Of a stretch of DNA of 29,472 nt, positions 1 to 8,766 are shown piece after piece. A program made the translations under genes and the position numbers. The number at the start of each line of letters is the position of its first letter. Within the stretch, counting starts at the first letter, position 1. Below the pieces are notes generated by a model. That model was given only the letters and a program-made list of their open reading frames with translations, made no database searches and was not told where the DNA came from. The DNA is from Rhodopirellula sp. (lineage in GTDB: Bacteria; Planctomycetota; Planctomycetia; Pirellulales; Pirellulaceae), in the NCBI GenBank assembly GCA_003513555.1, contig DOPG01000006.1, forward strand, positions 1-29,472. The letters run 5' to 3'.

Positions 1-131
1 CGCAAAGCGGACGAGGTTTTTTTTGCACTCAAATTTCCGTGAGTCCAACGTGCGAACCATCCAAGCTTTTTGCACGACAGGTGCGGATTCACATGAGAGG
101 AGCCCGTCGAAATGCTTTGCCCGCAGCAAAC

Positions 132-1415
132 TCAACTGCCTGCATCGCCTCCTTTTCGGCGCCCACCCAAGATCAGAAGGAATCCCGCGACACCCGACGC
201 GACTGCACCAACAAGGATTGGGTACTGCGGTGCAAGACCTGCCAGTATTCCACCACCAAAGCACAGCAGCGCCGACCCAAAGACACGTACAGAATGTGCC
301 ACCCCCAACATTCGGCCCTGCGAATCGACCGAAGCTGTATTTGACAGCAGCGCTGACATGTTTGTTGTACCAATAGCCATGCAAGCTCCAATCAACGGCA
401 GCAGAAAACACAACCATTGCCACTGTGATGGAGTGATCATGAATACCAAAAGCAGCCCCAGCGAAATTGCGCTGGCAGTGGTTATGATTCGTGGTGCCCA
501 GCGTTTACCAATGGGCTTGATTAGCAACCACTGCGTGCAGACCATGGAAACACTTGTGTAGGACATCAGCCAACCCACCTGTGATGATGTAAACTCCCAC
601 TGCTGAACGAAGTAAACAGAATTGAACTGAAAGACAAAGTCGATACCGAGATAAAGAAAAAAGTTGACCAACAGGAGCGAACGAAATGAAGCAATGCGAA
701 ATGCATCGGCCATCTCTCGCACCCCCTTCCCAAATTCGAATCGTTGACCGGCGTTAGGTATCGGCCCTGAATTTGGAAAACGCCAGAGAATCAGCAACAC
801 GCACAAAACGCAAATTCCGGCGGCAGCGTAAAACGGAAGAGAATAGGAAGCGAAACTAAGGTATTTCTTATCGGCAAGATGCCCACCAAGGACAGGGGCA
901 AAAACATACGCCAAGCTGCTTGCCATGTAGATCAACCCAAAACGCTGAGTCTTCTCAGCGCCAGTAGACCAATGAGCAACCTCCGCTTGTGCCAGTACAA
1001 GCAGAACTCCCGCAAAACCGATAAAGAATTGCCCGGCAATGATGATCCAAACGGTGTCCGCCTGGATTGACCATGCAATGGCGCCATTGCCCAAAGCAGT
1101 CACAGCCATGGCACCAGCAAGAACCCACTTTCGGCCATAACGATCTGAGATTTGCCCCAAAACAGGTGAACCAAAAAACTCACCGAGTCGCATCATGGAC
1201 ATAGCGACACCAAGTAAAAATGCGCGGGTAGCAGCACTGGTAGCGTCAGGCAATACACCATGCTCCACTGGGTGCAAGAACATCGGTGAAAGCACCGGGG
1301 ACACGAGAGCACTGGCGAAGAAGCCCAGGAAAATAACGGTGTAAATCAGTGGCATCGGAACAAAGCTCGCAGCAGGAAGAGGACTTGGCAAGTTAATCAT
1401 GGGTGCGACAATCAT
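132..1415 (-). CDS. MFS transporter (drug/metabolite exporter type)
   Basis: Inner-membrane secondary transporter of the major facilitator superfamily, about 427 residues, the usual size for a 12-helix member. The first helix begins near PLIYTVIFLGFF, and the cytoplasmic loop 2-3 motif A is clear (GQISDRYGRKWVL, about residues 87-99), as in proton-driven TetA/multidrug exporters. Hydrophobic segments continue to the C-terminus, which ends in a short basic tail. The open frame reaches back to a TTG at 1442. I chose the ATG at 1413-1415 because AAGG lies 8 bases before it; ATGs at 1398-1400 and 1353-1355 are further options. A 15-bp duplication sits at this start. The gene is divergent from the methyltransferase at 1767. 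Substrate cannot be told from sequence. Family confidence is high, start confidence low. Confidence 0.85.
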   Translation of the reverse strand: MIVAPMINLPSPLPAASFVPMPLIYTVIFLGFFASALVSPVLSPMFLHPVEHGVLPDATSAATRAFLLGVAMSMMRLGEFFGSPVLGQISDRYGRKWVLAGAMAVTALGNGAIAWSIQADTVWIIIAGQFFIGFAGVLLVLAQAEVAHWSTGAEKTQRFGLIYMASSLAYVFAPVLGGHLADKKYLSFASYSLPFYAAAGICVLCVLLILWRFPNSGPIPNAGQRFEFGKGVREMADAFRIASFRSLLLVNFFLYLGIDFVFQFNSVYFVQQWEFTSSQVGWLMSYTSVSMVCTQWLLIKPIGKRWAPRIITTASAISLGLLLVFMITPSQWQWLCFLLPLIGACMAIGTTNMSALLSNTASVDSQGRMLGVAHSVRVFGSALLCFGGGILAGLAPQYPILVGAVASGVAGFLLILGGRRKGGDAGS

Positions 1416-1424
1416 GGGTGCGAC
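1395..1424. repeat. Perfect 15-bp tandem duplication at the MFS N-terminus
   Basis: The unit AATCATGGGTGCGAC occurs twice in direct succession (1395-1409 and 1410-1424). On the coding minus strand it gives two copies of V-A-P-M-I, and each copy brings its own ATG, so the duplication also duplicates a possible start codon of the MFS gene. Confidence 0.9.
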
Positions 1425-1766
1425 CTTCGCGAAAGCCCGCAAGACAACGTGTTGCCACTGTTGCTAAAGACCACTCCAATGATTCGCAACAACAGCTTCA
1501 TGCTCATCACGCCGGTTGTAAGCGTGTGAGGATTGTAATGGGCATTGACCATCGGATCAGGCGAGCAACTGCCTGAAAACTGCGAGCCTGACAGATAGTC
1601 GTATTCCGAGGACTAGCTCTGTGTCGGGAAAATCGATTCAGCTGAGCCAGTGCATCAGCTCCTGTGGCTGCTGAGTTCGGAGCCGCAAACGGCTTCAAAC
1701 AAAATCCACTTTTTTACCCACATGCCCGACCCTGTTACGCCAAACAGGAGAACGTACAATCCACAC
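1416..1766. other. Intergenic region between divergent genes
   Basis: About 350 bases between the MFS and methyltransferase starts. It must hold promoters for both genes, but I see no convincing -35/-10 pair. The open frames here (for example minus 1507-1698) have no recognisable protein features. The methyltransferase frame is open back to an ATG at 1650, but the residues before 1767 do not resemble the family. AGGAG at 1746-1750 is the only ribosome-site-like sequence, 16 bases before the preferred start. Confidence 0.5.
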
Positions 1767-2621
1767 ATGTTCGAACTCCGCTGCACCGTCCGAAACTGCC
1801 ATGCCACACTCCAACGGCAAGAAAAGGGCCTCAGCTGCGCTGCTGGTCATCATTTTGACCGTGCAAAAGAGGGTTACTGGAGCCTCGTCCAACCGCAAGA
1901 TCGCAAATCGTCCAAAGCTGGTGATGCAACCGCCGCTGTCCTGGCACGCCATCGATGGCTTCAACGTGGCAATGCAAATGAGCTCATCAACTTCCTGAAA
2001 CCCTGGGTGAACCAAGGTGTCGCTTGCTCGCCTTCAAGTTCAACAAAAATCACCAACGCACCACGGATTCTGGACTTGGGATGCGGCGAGGGTTCATTTG
2101 GTCCGGCTCTGTTTGGCGAATATGCGAATAGTTATTGTGGAATTGACTTGTCCAAAAGAGCTGTCCGCTTAGCCGCCCGGGGTTGGCCAGAAGCAACGTG
2201 GGTGCTGGCAAACGCCGATCGCACTCTGCCGATCCATGACGAAAGCATCGACTGTGCTATTTCATTATTCGGACGCAGACCAGTCAGCGAACTAGCACGC
2301 ATTTCAAAGCCCAACGGCAAGTGCATCATCGTCGTCCCTGCCGAAGAAGACTTAATTGAATTGCGTGAAAGAACTCAAAAGGCGGGGCACCGGCGAAGCC
2401 GATGGGAAACAATCGTCGATGAATTCAGCTCATCTGGCTATCATTTTCGAGAACACCAAACCTGGAAACAACGACTACACCTGGACCGCGATGCAATCAC
2501 CGATGCACTTGCGATGACATACAGAGCAGTTAGATACTCACAACAGGTAAGGCTCGAGTCCATCTCTGAAATGCAAGTCACTCTGGCAGCCGACGTAATG
2601 CTGTTTGATCGCGTTACTTAA
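1767..2621 (+). CDS. RlmA-like 23S rRNA (guanine-N1)-methyltransferase
   Basis: Predicted SAM-dependent methyltransferase of the RlmA/TlrB group, which methylates N1 of a guanine in helix 35 of 23S rRNA. The N-terminal zinc-finger module has C6, C11, C24 and H28 followed by the very characteristic FDRAKEGYWSLVQPQDRKS (about 30-48) and GDATAAVLARHRWL. The Rossmann domain has motif I ILDLGCGEGSFG (101-112) and GIDLSKRAV for the ribose-binding acidic strand. The length of 284 residues fits the family (about 270). Start 1767 puts the first Cys at residue 6 as in RlmA; the frame is open upstream (ATGs at 1650 and 1722), but that extension looks non-coding. The first two Cys are four residues apart rather than the usual two. 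Some members give macrolide resistance; nothing here shows that for this protein. Confidence 0.82.
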   Translation: MFELRCTVRNCHATLQRQEKGLSCAAGHHFDRAKEGYWSLVQPQDRKSSKAGDATAAVLARHRWLQRGNANELINFLKPWVNQGVACSPSSSTKITNAPRILDLGCGEGSFGPALFGEYANSYCGIDLSKRAVRLAARGWPEATWVLANADRTLPIHDESIDCAISLFGRRPVSELARISKPNGKCIIVVPAEEDLIELRERTQKAGHRRSRWETIVDEFSSSGYHFREHQTWKQRLHLDRDAITDALAMTYRAVRYSQQVRLESISEMQVTLAADVMLFDRVT

Positions 2622-2626
2622 CCTTG

Positions 2627-2658
2627 GTCAGCAAGTGAAAACTTGTTATTTAGCTGAC
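2627..2658. terminator. Possible bidirectional terminator between convergent genes
   Basis: Between the convergent methyltransferase and phospholipase genes, CAAGT-GAAA-ACTTG (2632-2645) forms a short hairpin with a GNRA-like loop followed by TTATTTA. A second pair, GTCAGC (2627-2632) with GCTGAC (2653-2658), could enclose it. The element overlaps the last codons of the minus-strand gene. Stems are short and there is no clean T-tract, so this is tentative. Confidence 0.3.
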
Positions 2659-3692
2659 GCTTTCCCAAACCGCTGTTGTTTGGCCTGCTGCCGATTGAAT
2701 TTAAAGAGCAACTGGGGTGTATCACCACATTCGTAAAAATCGACAGCGACGAAGTTTGGAAAACACTTCATTGCCTGCTCACACTTGTTGAGCCGTGGCT
2801 CGAGAACGCTTGCGGCATTAGCTCGTTTCGCCAACCCAACGCCGGCTGTAGGGCGTGTCAAAAAGTGATTCAAGATCAGTAGCGAATTGGATTCGTCACC
2901 ACGATTGCGTTTGAAATTGAACTCATCAATCCGTTTCACCGAGTAGTGCGTTTCCTGACAGTACTTCCATACATCGTGATACCCTGGCCAGTCACCACCA
3001 CCTGAATCAGTGAACAAAACCAACCGTTTGCCCGTTTTAATCATTTCACCGATCGTTGGCCATGAACGCCCACCGGGCTGTTGATGCAACATGTCCGACA
3101 AACCAGACGCTTTGAACGCCTGCTGCACGACCGTCGCCGGAGCGTAGCACTCAAGAATCAAGGTAATGACAGTATTGGGCCACTTCTGCATGAACGCATG
3201 GATCTCTGCAAGACTGGTTTTCAGCGGCACCGAGCCCAACATCGAAGAGCCATGCAACAGAAATGGCTTGCCGTCGATCATGTGTACATCAAGCATCAAA
3301 CCACGCACGCCATCATTGAGTTGACGTGTCATGCCATAAGACTGATTTGGAAACCACCATCCTTCAGCACGGTTAGACATTGCGTTATGTGTGACTAACC
3401 ATGAAATGTCGCTGTACTTGGCTTGCTGGTATCCCGGAAGAGTTTCTGGTGAAAATCCATCGGGAACAGACTGCAAAGGCGTGCCTTTCCCGGTTTTCCC
3501 GGGTAACTTTGTGCCAATCTGCTTGTCAGCACCAACAGGCACGACCGGGTCCACCTCCAGAGCCTGTGATTCAGGGAATCCAATTTCCATCGCATGAAAG
3601 ACAAACACGATGACCAACAACAGGCCTATAGCCCACCAGAAAAACCAGCTCGGATTAGCCTGCAGCCGAAGCATCTTGGTCGGGTGTCGCAT
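2646..3692 (-). CDS. Membrane-anchored PI-PLC X-domain phosphodiesterase
   Basis: 348-residue protein with one N-terminal membrane segment (about 17-34, FFWWAIGLLLVIVFVFHAM), a linker, and a phosphatidylinositol-specific phospholipase C X-domain (about 94-330). Visible family residues are H102 (LVTHNAMS), the block GVRGLMLDVH (128-137) with R130 and D135, and H147 (FLLHGSS); the two His are the expected general base and acid. LILECYAP (178-185) matches the following core strand. Bacterial PI-PLCs cleave phosphoinositide or GPI-type head groups; many PLC-like relatives have unknown substrates. The catalytic domain is predicted to face the periplasm. It is divergent from the arylsulfatase at 3871. 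Start chosen at the ATG giving an n-region before the helix; no strong ribosome site seen. Fold call is confident, substrate unknown. Confidence 0.8.
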   Translation of the reverse strand: MRHPTKMLRLQANPSWFFWWAIGLLLVIVFVFHAMEIGFPESQALEVDPVVPVGADKQIGTKLPGKTGKGTPLQSVPDGFSPETLPGYQQAKYSDISWLVTHNAMSNRAEGWWFPNQSYGMTRQLNDGVRGLMLDVHMIDGKPFLLHGSSMLGSVPLKTSLAEIHAFMQKWPNTVITLILECYAPATVVQQAFKASGLSDMLHQQPGGRSWPTIGEMIKTGKRLVLFTDSGGGDWPGYHDVWKYCQETHYSVKRIDEFNFKRNRGDESNSLLILNHFLTRPTAGVGLAKRANAASVLEPRLNKCEQAMKCFPNFVAVDFYECGDTPQLLFKFNRQQAKQQRFGKASAK

Positions 3693-3870
3693 GAACCATC
3701 ACTGATGAATGTCAAAGGAAAAACAAAATGACTTGGACGGTCGTTACATTGTAGCTTGTCCAATCTCTTTTTTCGATCACCAACGCGCGCCTGCTTCCGG
3801 CAGCCCACCACCACTGCACGCTGTGCCCCAACTCGCCGCAAGTGAGCCTTGATGAACTGATTCACGGACA

Positions 3871-5310
3871 ATGCAAGTCAACCGCTTCGAAAATTCGAAA
3901 ACAAGATCGAAAATGCCACTGAACTTACCAGCCTGCCTCCTGCCCAGAAATATTTCGGCCACGATTGTTACTACGGCACTCGCGCTTTTCTTTTCGAGTT
4001 CTGCTGTTCGTGCAAACCAGCCAAACATCATCTTCATGATCGCTGACGACTTAGGTTGGGCTGATGTCCAATTCCACGGTGGCAGCGTCCCCACGCCACA
4101 CTTGAATGCTCTGTTGAAATCAGGTTTGGAGTTGCAGCAGCATTACGTAGCACCAGTATGTAGTCCGACTCGTGCCGGTTTCTTGACAGGGCGTTACTGG
4201 AGCCGCTTCGGCCTGACGACACCGACCAACCAGTTGGCTTTGCCGCTGGATACAGTCACCCTCCCCAGCGTCTTGCGACAATCGGGCTACACAACCTGCC
4301 TCACCGGAAAATGGCACCTGGGCTCAGAAGCACGTTGGGGGCCGAATCACTTTGGATTTGATCACAGCTACGGCTCTCTCGCTGGTGGTGTCACCCCATG
4401 GTCGCACTTTTACAAACAGGGAGCTCACTCAGTGACTTGGCACCGCAATGGAAAACTGCTGACTGAAACCGGTCACGTCACGGACCTGGTGACCAGAGAA
4501 GCCGTCCAGTGGCTTAAGCAACAACCAAGGAATCAACCGTTTTTTCTTTATGTGCCCTTCACCGCTGTTCATCTCCCCATTCGAGAGTCAGCGAAATGGC
4601 TTGAGCGTGTTCCCCCAAGTGTTGAGGGAGACATCCCGCGACAATATGCAGCCTGCATCCTTCACCTCGATGACGCTGTTGGAAAAATTGTTAAAGCGGT
4701 AGACGACACCGGACAACGGGAAAACACACTCATCATTTTCACAAGTGACAATGGGGGATCCACCGCAGAAAACAATGACACAAAATACCCCGACGACGGA
4801 TGCCCCAACGGGAGATTGCCTGGCAACAATCTGCCGCTGCGCGGAAAGAAAGGCGACTTGTATGAAGGTGGTGTTCGTGTACCAACCATTGCATCATGGC
4901 AAAGCACTATCACGGCCGGCTCAAAATCTTCCACGCCGATTCACATTGTTGACTGGATGCCAACCTTCTGCAAACTGTCCGGTGCAAACGAGCATGCCAA
5001 AACACTTAAATGGGATGGCAAGGATCTCTCGACGGTTCTGTCCGGAGAAGAAGAACTCGCTCCCCGAGTTTTGTATTCTGCTGGCACCCATTTCCGCTCG
5101 TCGTCTCTACGCAAAGGTGACTGGAAACTGATCCTTTTCCGAAACCACGTATCCAAGCATGAGCGGGCCGAGCTTTACAACATCACCAACGACCCTTCTG
5201 AAAAAGCAAACTTGGCATCAGATGAGCCTGAACTTGTGCAGGCAATGCGTGAAGCACTGAAAGCCGTTGCCAAGAATGACAAGGACTCAGTCGCATTAAC
5301 CAAGCAATGA
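3871..5310 (+). CDS. Secreted arylsulfatase (S1 family)
   Basis: Type I sulfatase that hydrolyses sulfate esters, probably on a carbohydrate, after export. A signal peptide ends at SSSAVRA (about residue 48), followed by PNIIFMIADDLGWADVQ with the metal-binding Asp pair D59-D60. The formylglycine site is canonical: C97-S-P-T-R101 followed by AGFLTGR. TGKWHLG supplies the conserved Lys and His, and FTSDNGG (290-296, D293-N294) the remaining metal ligands. The resemblance is closest to arylsulfatase B/N-acetylgalactosamine-4-sulfatase-type enzymes. 479 residues is a normal single-domain length. An alternative start at 3913 (M15) would shorten the signal n-region; GGA lies just before 3871. Next downstream on the same strand is the pectate lyase, 174 bases away, so co-transcription is possible. 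Confidence 0.93.
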   Translation: MQVNRFENSKTRSKMPLNLPACLLPRNISATIVTTALALFFSSSAVRANQPNIIFMIADDLGWADVQFHGGSVPTPHLNALLKSGLELQQHYVAPVCSPTRAGFLTGRYWSRFGLTTPTNQLALPLDTVTLPSVLRQSGYTTCLTGKWHLGSEARWGPNHFGFDHSYGSLAGGVTPWSHFYKQGAHSVTWHRNGKLLTETGHVTDLVTREAVQWLKQQPRNQPFFLYVPFTAVHLPIRESAKWLERVPPSVEGDIPRQYAACILHLDDAVGKIVKAVDDTGQRENTLIIFTSDNGGSTAENNDTKYPDDGCPNGRLPGNNLPLRGKKGDLYEGGVRVPTIASWQSTITAGSKSSTPIHIVDWMPTFCKLSGANEHAKTLKWDGKDLSTVLSGEEELAPRVLYSAGTHFRSSSLRKGDWKLILFRNHVSKHERAELYNITNDPSEKANLASDEPELVQAMREALKAVAKNDKDSVALTKQ

Positions 5311-5484
5311 GGCCAGCGAGTTCAGTTCGTTCCAACATGCATGGAATATGCCAGACCCAACACCTACCCCTAAAAACTTGAGCATGCTTTCGTGGCAACC
5401 CTGGTGGAAAGAACCAAGCAATTGACGCAGCAATTACACAAACGTTCACGTGAAGAACCGGCACTTACCCTGCATGTCCAACCC

Positions 5485-6504
5485 ATGAAACACTCGATCA
5501 TGAATCAATCACTTTGCGTTGCAGTGATACTCTTCTCCGGAAACCTGACGACTACGGCAGGAACACGTGATTGCCTGAAGCAAACGGACAAATGGCTGAC
5601 CTCGCCAGTCGGCCGACAGCATGTGGACAATGTATTGACTTACCAAGACGATGATGGCAGTTGGCCAAAAAATGTCGACACCACATCTCATCCCTTTCGA
5701 GGCCAAGGCACTGAACTAAAAGGAACGTTTGACAACGGAGCCACCGTTAATGAACTGCGTTTATTGGCTCGTGCTTACACAGCAACCCAACAACAACGCT
5801 ATAAAGTATCATTCTTAAAAGGCTTGCACTGCATTCTTGACACACAATATTGGAATGGTGGGTGGCCGCAGGCTCCCCACCCCAGCGGTTACCAGAAACA
5901 CATTACGTTCAACGATGGGACGATGATCGGTCTCATGCAAATATTGCGTGAAGTTTTCAGCCAAAAACAATATGCCTTTGTGAACAAAACGTTACGGAAC
6001 CGTTGCCAGAAAGCATTCGAACTTGCCATCAAGTGTGTCCTTGCTTGTCAAATCAAAGTCAACGGAAAGTTGACTGCATGGTGTGCTCAGCACGATCACA
6101 AAACGCTTGTTCCCCGAGGCGCAAGATCCTACGAGCATCCCTCCATCAGTGGCAGCGAGAGCGCAGGAATCACAAGACTACTGATGAGCATTGAACAGCC
6201 ATCCGAGTCTATCCAAGAGTCGGTGAGATCAGCGGTTCAATGGTTCCAAGAATCCCAAATCACAGGCATCCGAGTCAAAAAAACAAGTGATGGAGACAAA
6301 CAGGTCATTCCAACGGCCCACGGCGAGCCACTGTGGGCACGTTTCTATGAAATTGACACCAATCGCCCTATCTTCAGTGGTCGCGACGGGATCATTCGAT
6401 ACGAACTCTCAAAGATTGAACCGGAACGACGCAATGGCTATTCATGGTATGGGAACGCGGGACAACGTGTGCTTGATGAATGGCAGGAATGCGCGTGGCG
6501 ATAA
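5485..6504 (+). CDS. Pectate lyase, polysaccharide lyase family 10
   Basis: Secreted lyase that cleaves alpha-1,4-polygalacturonate by beta-elimination. Family-10 signatures are strong: YQDDDGSWPKN near the N-terminus, GTFDNGATVNELRLLARAY, GGWPQ and ITFNDGTMIG in the middle, PRGARSYEHPSISGSES, and the diagnostic C-terminal block FYEIDTNRPIFSGRDG followed by ERRNGYSWYG (about 287-324). Residue count is about 339, typical of a catalytic module alone with no carbohydrate-binding module. The frame is open upstream to a GTG at 5392, but the start at 5485 gives a credible signal peptide (MKHSIMNQSLCVAVILFSGN). Most family-10 enzymes have FNDDAM where this one has FNDGTM. It lies downstream of the arylsulfatase and near an SGNH hydrolase, suggesting a polyuronate-degrading set. 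Confidence 0.9.
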   Translation: MKHSIMNQSLCVAVILFSGNLTTTAGTRDCLKQTDKWLTSPVGRQHVDNVLTYQDDDGSWPKNVDTTSHPFRGQGTELKGTFDNGATVNELRLLARAYTATQQQRYKVSFLKGLHCILDTQYWNGGWPQAPHPSGYQKHITFNDGTMIGLMQILREVFSQKQYAFVNKTLRNRCQKAFELAIKCVLACQIKVNGKLTAWCAQHDHKTLVPRGARSYEHPSISGSESAGITRLLMSIEQPSESIQESVRSAVQWFQESQITGIRVKKTSDGDKQVIPTAHGEPLWARFYEIDTNRPIFSGRDGIIRYELSKIEPERRNGYSWYGNAGQRVLDEWQECAWR

Positions 6505-6704
6505 AACCGACAACAAAAAGCTTCAACATCAGGATCGTATTACGGAGCATTGAATCGATGTTCCACCACTGGCTGATGCATCAAATACGGCCCGAAGTCT
6601 CCCACACCTCTAAAGCACCTTCTCTCTCACGCCACACCAATGTCGCGTTCCTGTTTACCTTGCCATGGCAACTCTTATCGCAGTTGTAAGAACACGACAC
6701 AGCT

Positions 6705-7037
6705 ATGCCGGGGATACTGCAGATTCACTCATCAAAACGGAAGCTGTTTCTGGAGAAGGGATTTGGATTGATCCACGCATCAAAATTTCGGCTCGTTTTG
6801 GCTGTTCGCCTACAAAGCCCGACTGCTATTCAGGGTGTCAATCTTTGGGACACCGTAATCAGCATGAACGGAAAGACTCTTTCCAACAGCACAGACTACG
6901 ACTCAACTCGTCAGAACGCAAAAGGCAAGCCTGTGACTCTAGTTCTGCAAAGGGGAAAAAAGCAAACGAGCTACCAAGTGCCACCCATCGCATGGGGACT
7001 TTCGCTTGGCATGCGTTCAGGGAAGGTGTTGGAGTAA
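6705..7037 (+). CDS. Small PDZ-like protein, possibly a broken gene
   Basis: 110 codons whose centre resembles a PDZ domain: GFGL, then AVRLQSPTAIQGVNLWDTVI and SMNGKTL, then a final strand (PVTLVLQRGKK). This matches the usual pattern of a first strand, a SPA-type turn, a GDxI-type carboxylate loop region and VNG. There is no signal peptide and no ribosome site before the ATG. The same frame continues upstream past a single TAA at 6687-6689 into a hydrophobic run (TNVAFLFTLPWQLLSQL), so a nonsense mutation may have separated a signal from the PDZ part. It lies 200 bases after the pectate lyase and convergent with the SGNH hydrolase. Existence as a functional gene is uncertain. Confidence 0.4.
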   Translation: MPGILQIHSSKRKLFLEKGFGLIHASKFRLVLAVRLQSPTAIQGVNLWDTVISMNGKTLSNSTDYDSTRQNAKGKPVTLVLQRGKKQTSYQVPPIAWGLSLGMRSGKVLE

Positions 7038-7122
7038 CGACCAAGATCATGACCAACCTGCTGATCCCACATAAATCTTTTTGTGCTTGCTGATCAGCCG
7101 CAAACACCAACGCTAGTCAGTC

Positions 7123-8604
7123 TCACCGATTGTACTTCCGCAGGCGTTCATTTTTGTGCAGCAGTTCGATAAAATCTTCGACATCCAATCCCTTGGTAGC
7201 CGGTCGCTGACGATCGGGGTCAAGCTGACCAACGGTCAGAGGCGATGCCATCAACAGGGTTTCTTCCTGACCCAATATATCGAGCACTCTGCGCGCTAAA
7301 ATCCTGCCGGCGGGTTCGGCGAGAATCCCCCCAATATGCAAATCACCGTAGATATTTTTTTTGCTTTTACCAACTGTCCCGGCAGCCTCCATCCATGTTG
7401 CGTAGAACGGTTCATGGGTCAGCAATGCATGCTGATCACAGATGCCAATTTCTGGGTACCTGGCAATCACCTCCAGAGCCCACGGATTGATAAAACGCGA
7501 CATGGTTTGTTGCACTCGCCCCGGTGCTCGACCATCACGCTGCAAATCCTCTGGCCCCGGATAACCACCTGGAATCGGGGTGGTTGTCACAAACACCAAC
7601 TCAGCCTTCGTTTTCCTCAACTCTGAAATCACTGCCTCGAGCCCCGCTTGGTATTCCTCCTTCGTATTCCTGGAATCCCAGTGACCAAAATTGAAGCTGA
7701 TCACATCCCACTGCAACCCTGGTTGATCGTAAGCACCTAACCACTGCACGATATTCTGCACGCCTTTTCTTACGGGACCGCAATTGGTGGGTGGATGATA
7801 CACATTCAACCGCCCTTTCAATGCAGCCCGCAGCGCCTTGTCATAGTTACCCGAGATTGAATCGCCGATAAACAGATAACGAAGCAAAGCTGGATCATCT
7901 TTGCCTGCTGGATCTTCGAGCAAACGCAGTGCCACTTCACTGGCATGAAAAACATCACCTTCCATATGTCCGTGCACAAACGCCTGCTGGGTAAAGGGCT
8001 GAATATCTGCTCGCTTCAAAAGCCCCATGATTCGATGCTGACCGTCATGACCCTGTGTACCAATCTGGTAAATATCATCACCTACCTTCACGTCCATGAA
8101 GCGACCGTTCTCTTGAACAAACCTCCCTGAGATCCATGGTTCCTGTTCAGTTGGCAGATGATCGGGAATAGGATCGACGTACAACTTCCCATCGAAGATT
8201 GGCTTGGAACCCTTTGCTAGGTAATCGCGCACAGCTGCAGCGTCTTGGAAATTGCGTCGGACGTACAAAACCTTGGGCAACTCAAAACGATGAACCTGAT
8301 CTGCGACTTGGCAGACCACTTCACCCGACTCAAAGCCACCTTTCTGAACACGTGATTGCAGCCCAATCTTCGCATCAGCTTCAAGCAGTATTTCAATCAC
8401 CCCGTCCGCATTTCGGATATAGAAATTATTGAAGTCTTGATCAATGGGCGTGATGATTCCATTGGTAACCATATCACCAGTGTACGGATCACCATACGAC
8501 CGCTCTGCTGCCACCGTCACGAAATCGGCTGTCTGTCCTGGCGTCAGACCTGTGATCGATACACCGCAGACGAGGAACAGCACGCTCAAATTCGAATATT
8601 GCAT
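7123..8604 (-). CDS. Secreted SGNH-type hydrolase (GDSL esterase-like)
   Basis: 493-residue exported protein. A signal peptide (MQYSNLSVLFLVCGVSITG) precedes an N-terminal region of about 220 residues rich in beta-strand-like sequence, then an SGNH hydrolase domain. Block I is YLFIGDSISGNYDKAL with S249 as likely nucleophile; SFNFGHWDSRN resembles the oxyanion Asn block; GDLHIGG supplies D421 and H423, with one residue between them rather than the common DxxH. Such enzymes deacetylate or de-esterify polysaccharides, which would suit pectin-like substrates next to the lyase. The open frame extends to 8823, but the start at 8604 has AAGG four bases upstream and the signal peptide directly after it. 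The protein ends in a short basic tail. The exact ester is unknown. Confidence 0.78.
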   Translation of the reverse strand: MQYSNLSVLFLVCGVSITGLTPGQTADFVTVAAERSYGDPYTGDMVTNGIITPIDQDFNNFYIRNADGVIEILLEADAKIGLQSRVQKGGFESGEVVCQVADQVHRFELPKVLYVRRNFQDAAAVRDYLAKGSKPIFDGKLYVDPIPDHLPTEQEPWISGRFVQENGRFMDVKVGDDIYQIGTQGHDGQHRIMGLLKRADIQPFTQQAFVHGHMEGDVFHASEVALRLLEDPAGKDDPALLRYLFIGDSISGNYDKALRAALKGRLNVYHPPTNCGPVRKGVQNIVQWLGAYDQPGLQWDVISFNFGHWDSRNTKEEYQAGLEAVISELRKTKAELVFVTTTPIPGGYPGPEDLQRDGRAPGRVQQTMSRFINPWALEVIARYPEIGICDQHALLTHEPFYATWMEAAGTVGKSKKNIYGDLHIGGILAEPAGRILARRVLDILGQEETLLMASPLTVGQLDPDRQRPATKGLDVEDFIELLHKNERLRKYNR

Positions 8605-8766
8605 TGTGTACCTTGCTTGTAATCTTGATGAAAATCGATCGTAACAGATCCACTTTACAACCTGAAAAAGGATAAAAATGAGCGGAATCGTCAACCCACA
8701 AGCAAAGTAAGAACGCACGAAATGATTCGTGGCACTCCAGCTCAAGGCCCTATTCTTTGAACAAAG

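Noticed and set aside
1..131. T8 run at 17-24 as a terminator of a gene entering from the left
   Set aside because: No stem could be seen in the few bases available before the run.
1443..1766. Upstream extension of the methyltransferase to the ATG at 1650
   Set aside because: The extra 39 residues have no family resemblance, and RlmA proteins begin a few residues before the first zinc Cys, which fits the start at 1767.
3693..3870. TACAAT on the minus strand as a promoter for the PI-PLC-like gene
   Set aside because: No -35-like hexamer lies at 15-19 bases upstream, so the match alone is not enough.
7089..7098. Palindrome GCTGATCAGC between the convergent PDZ-like and SGNH genes
   Set aside because: A single ten-base palindrome with no T-tract and no neighbouring start codon; too common to call a site.
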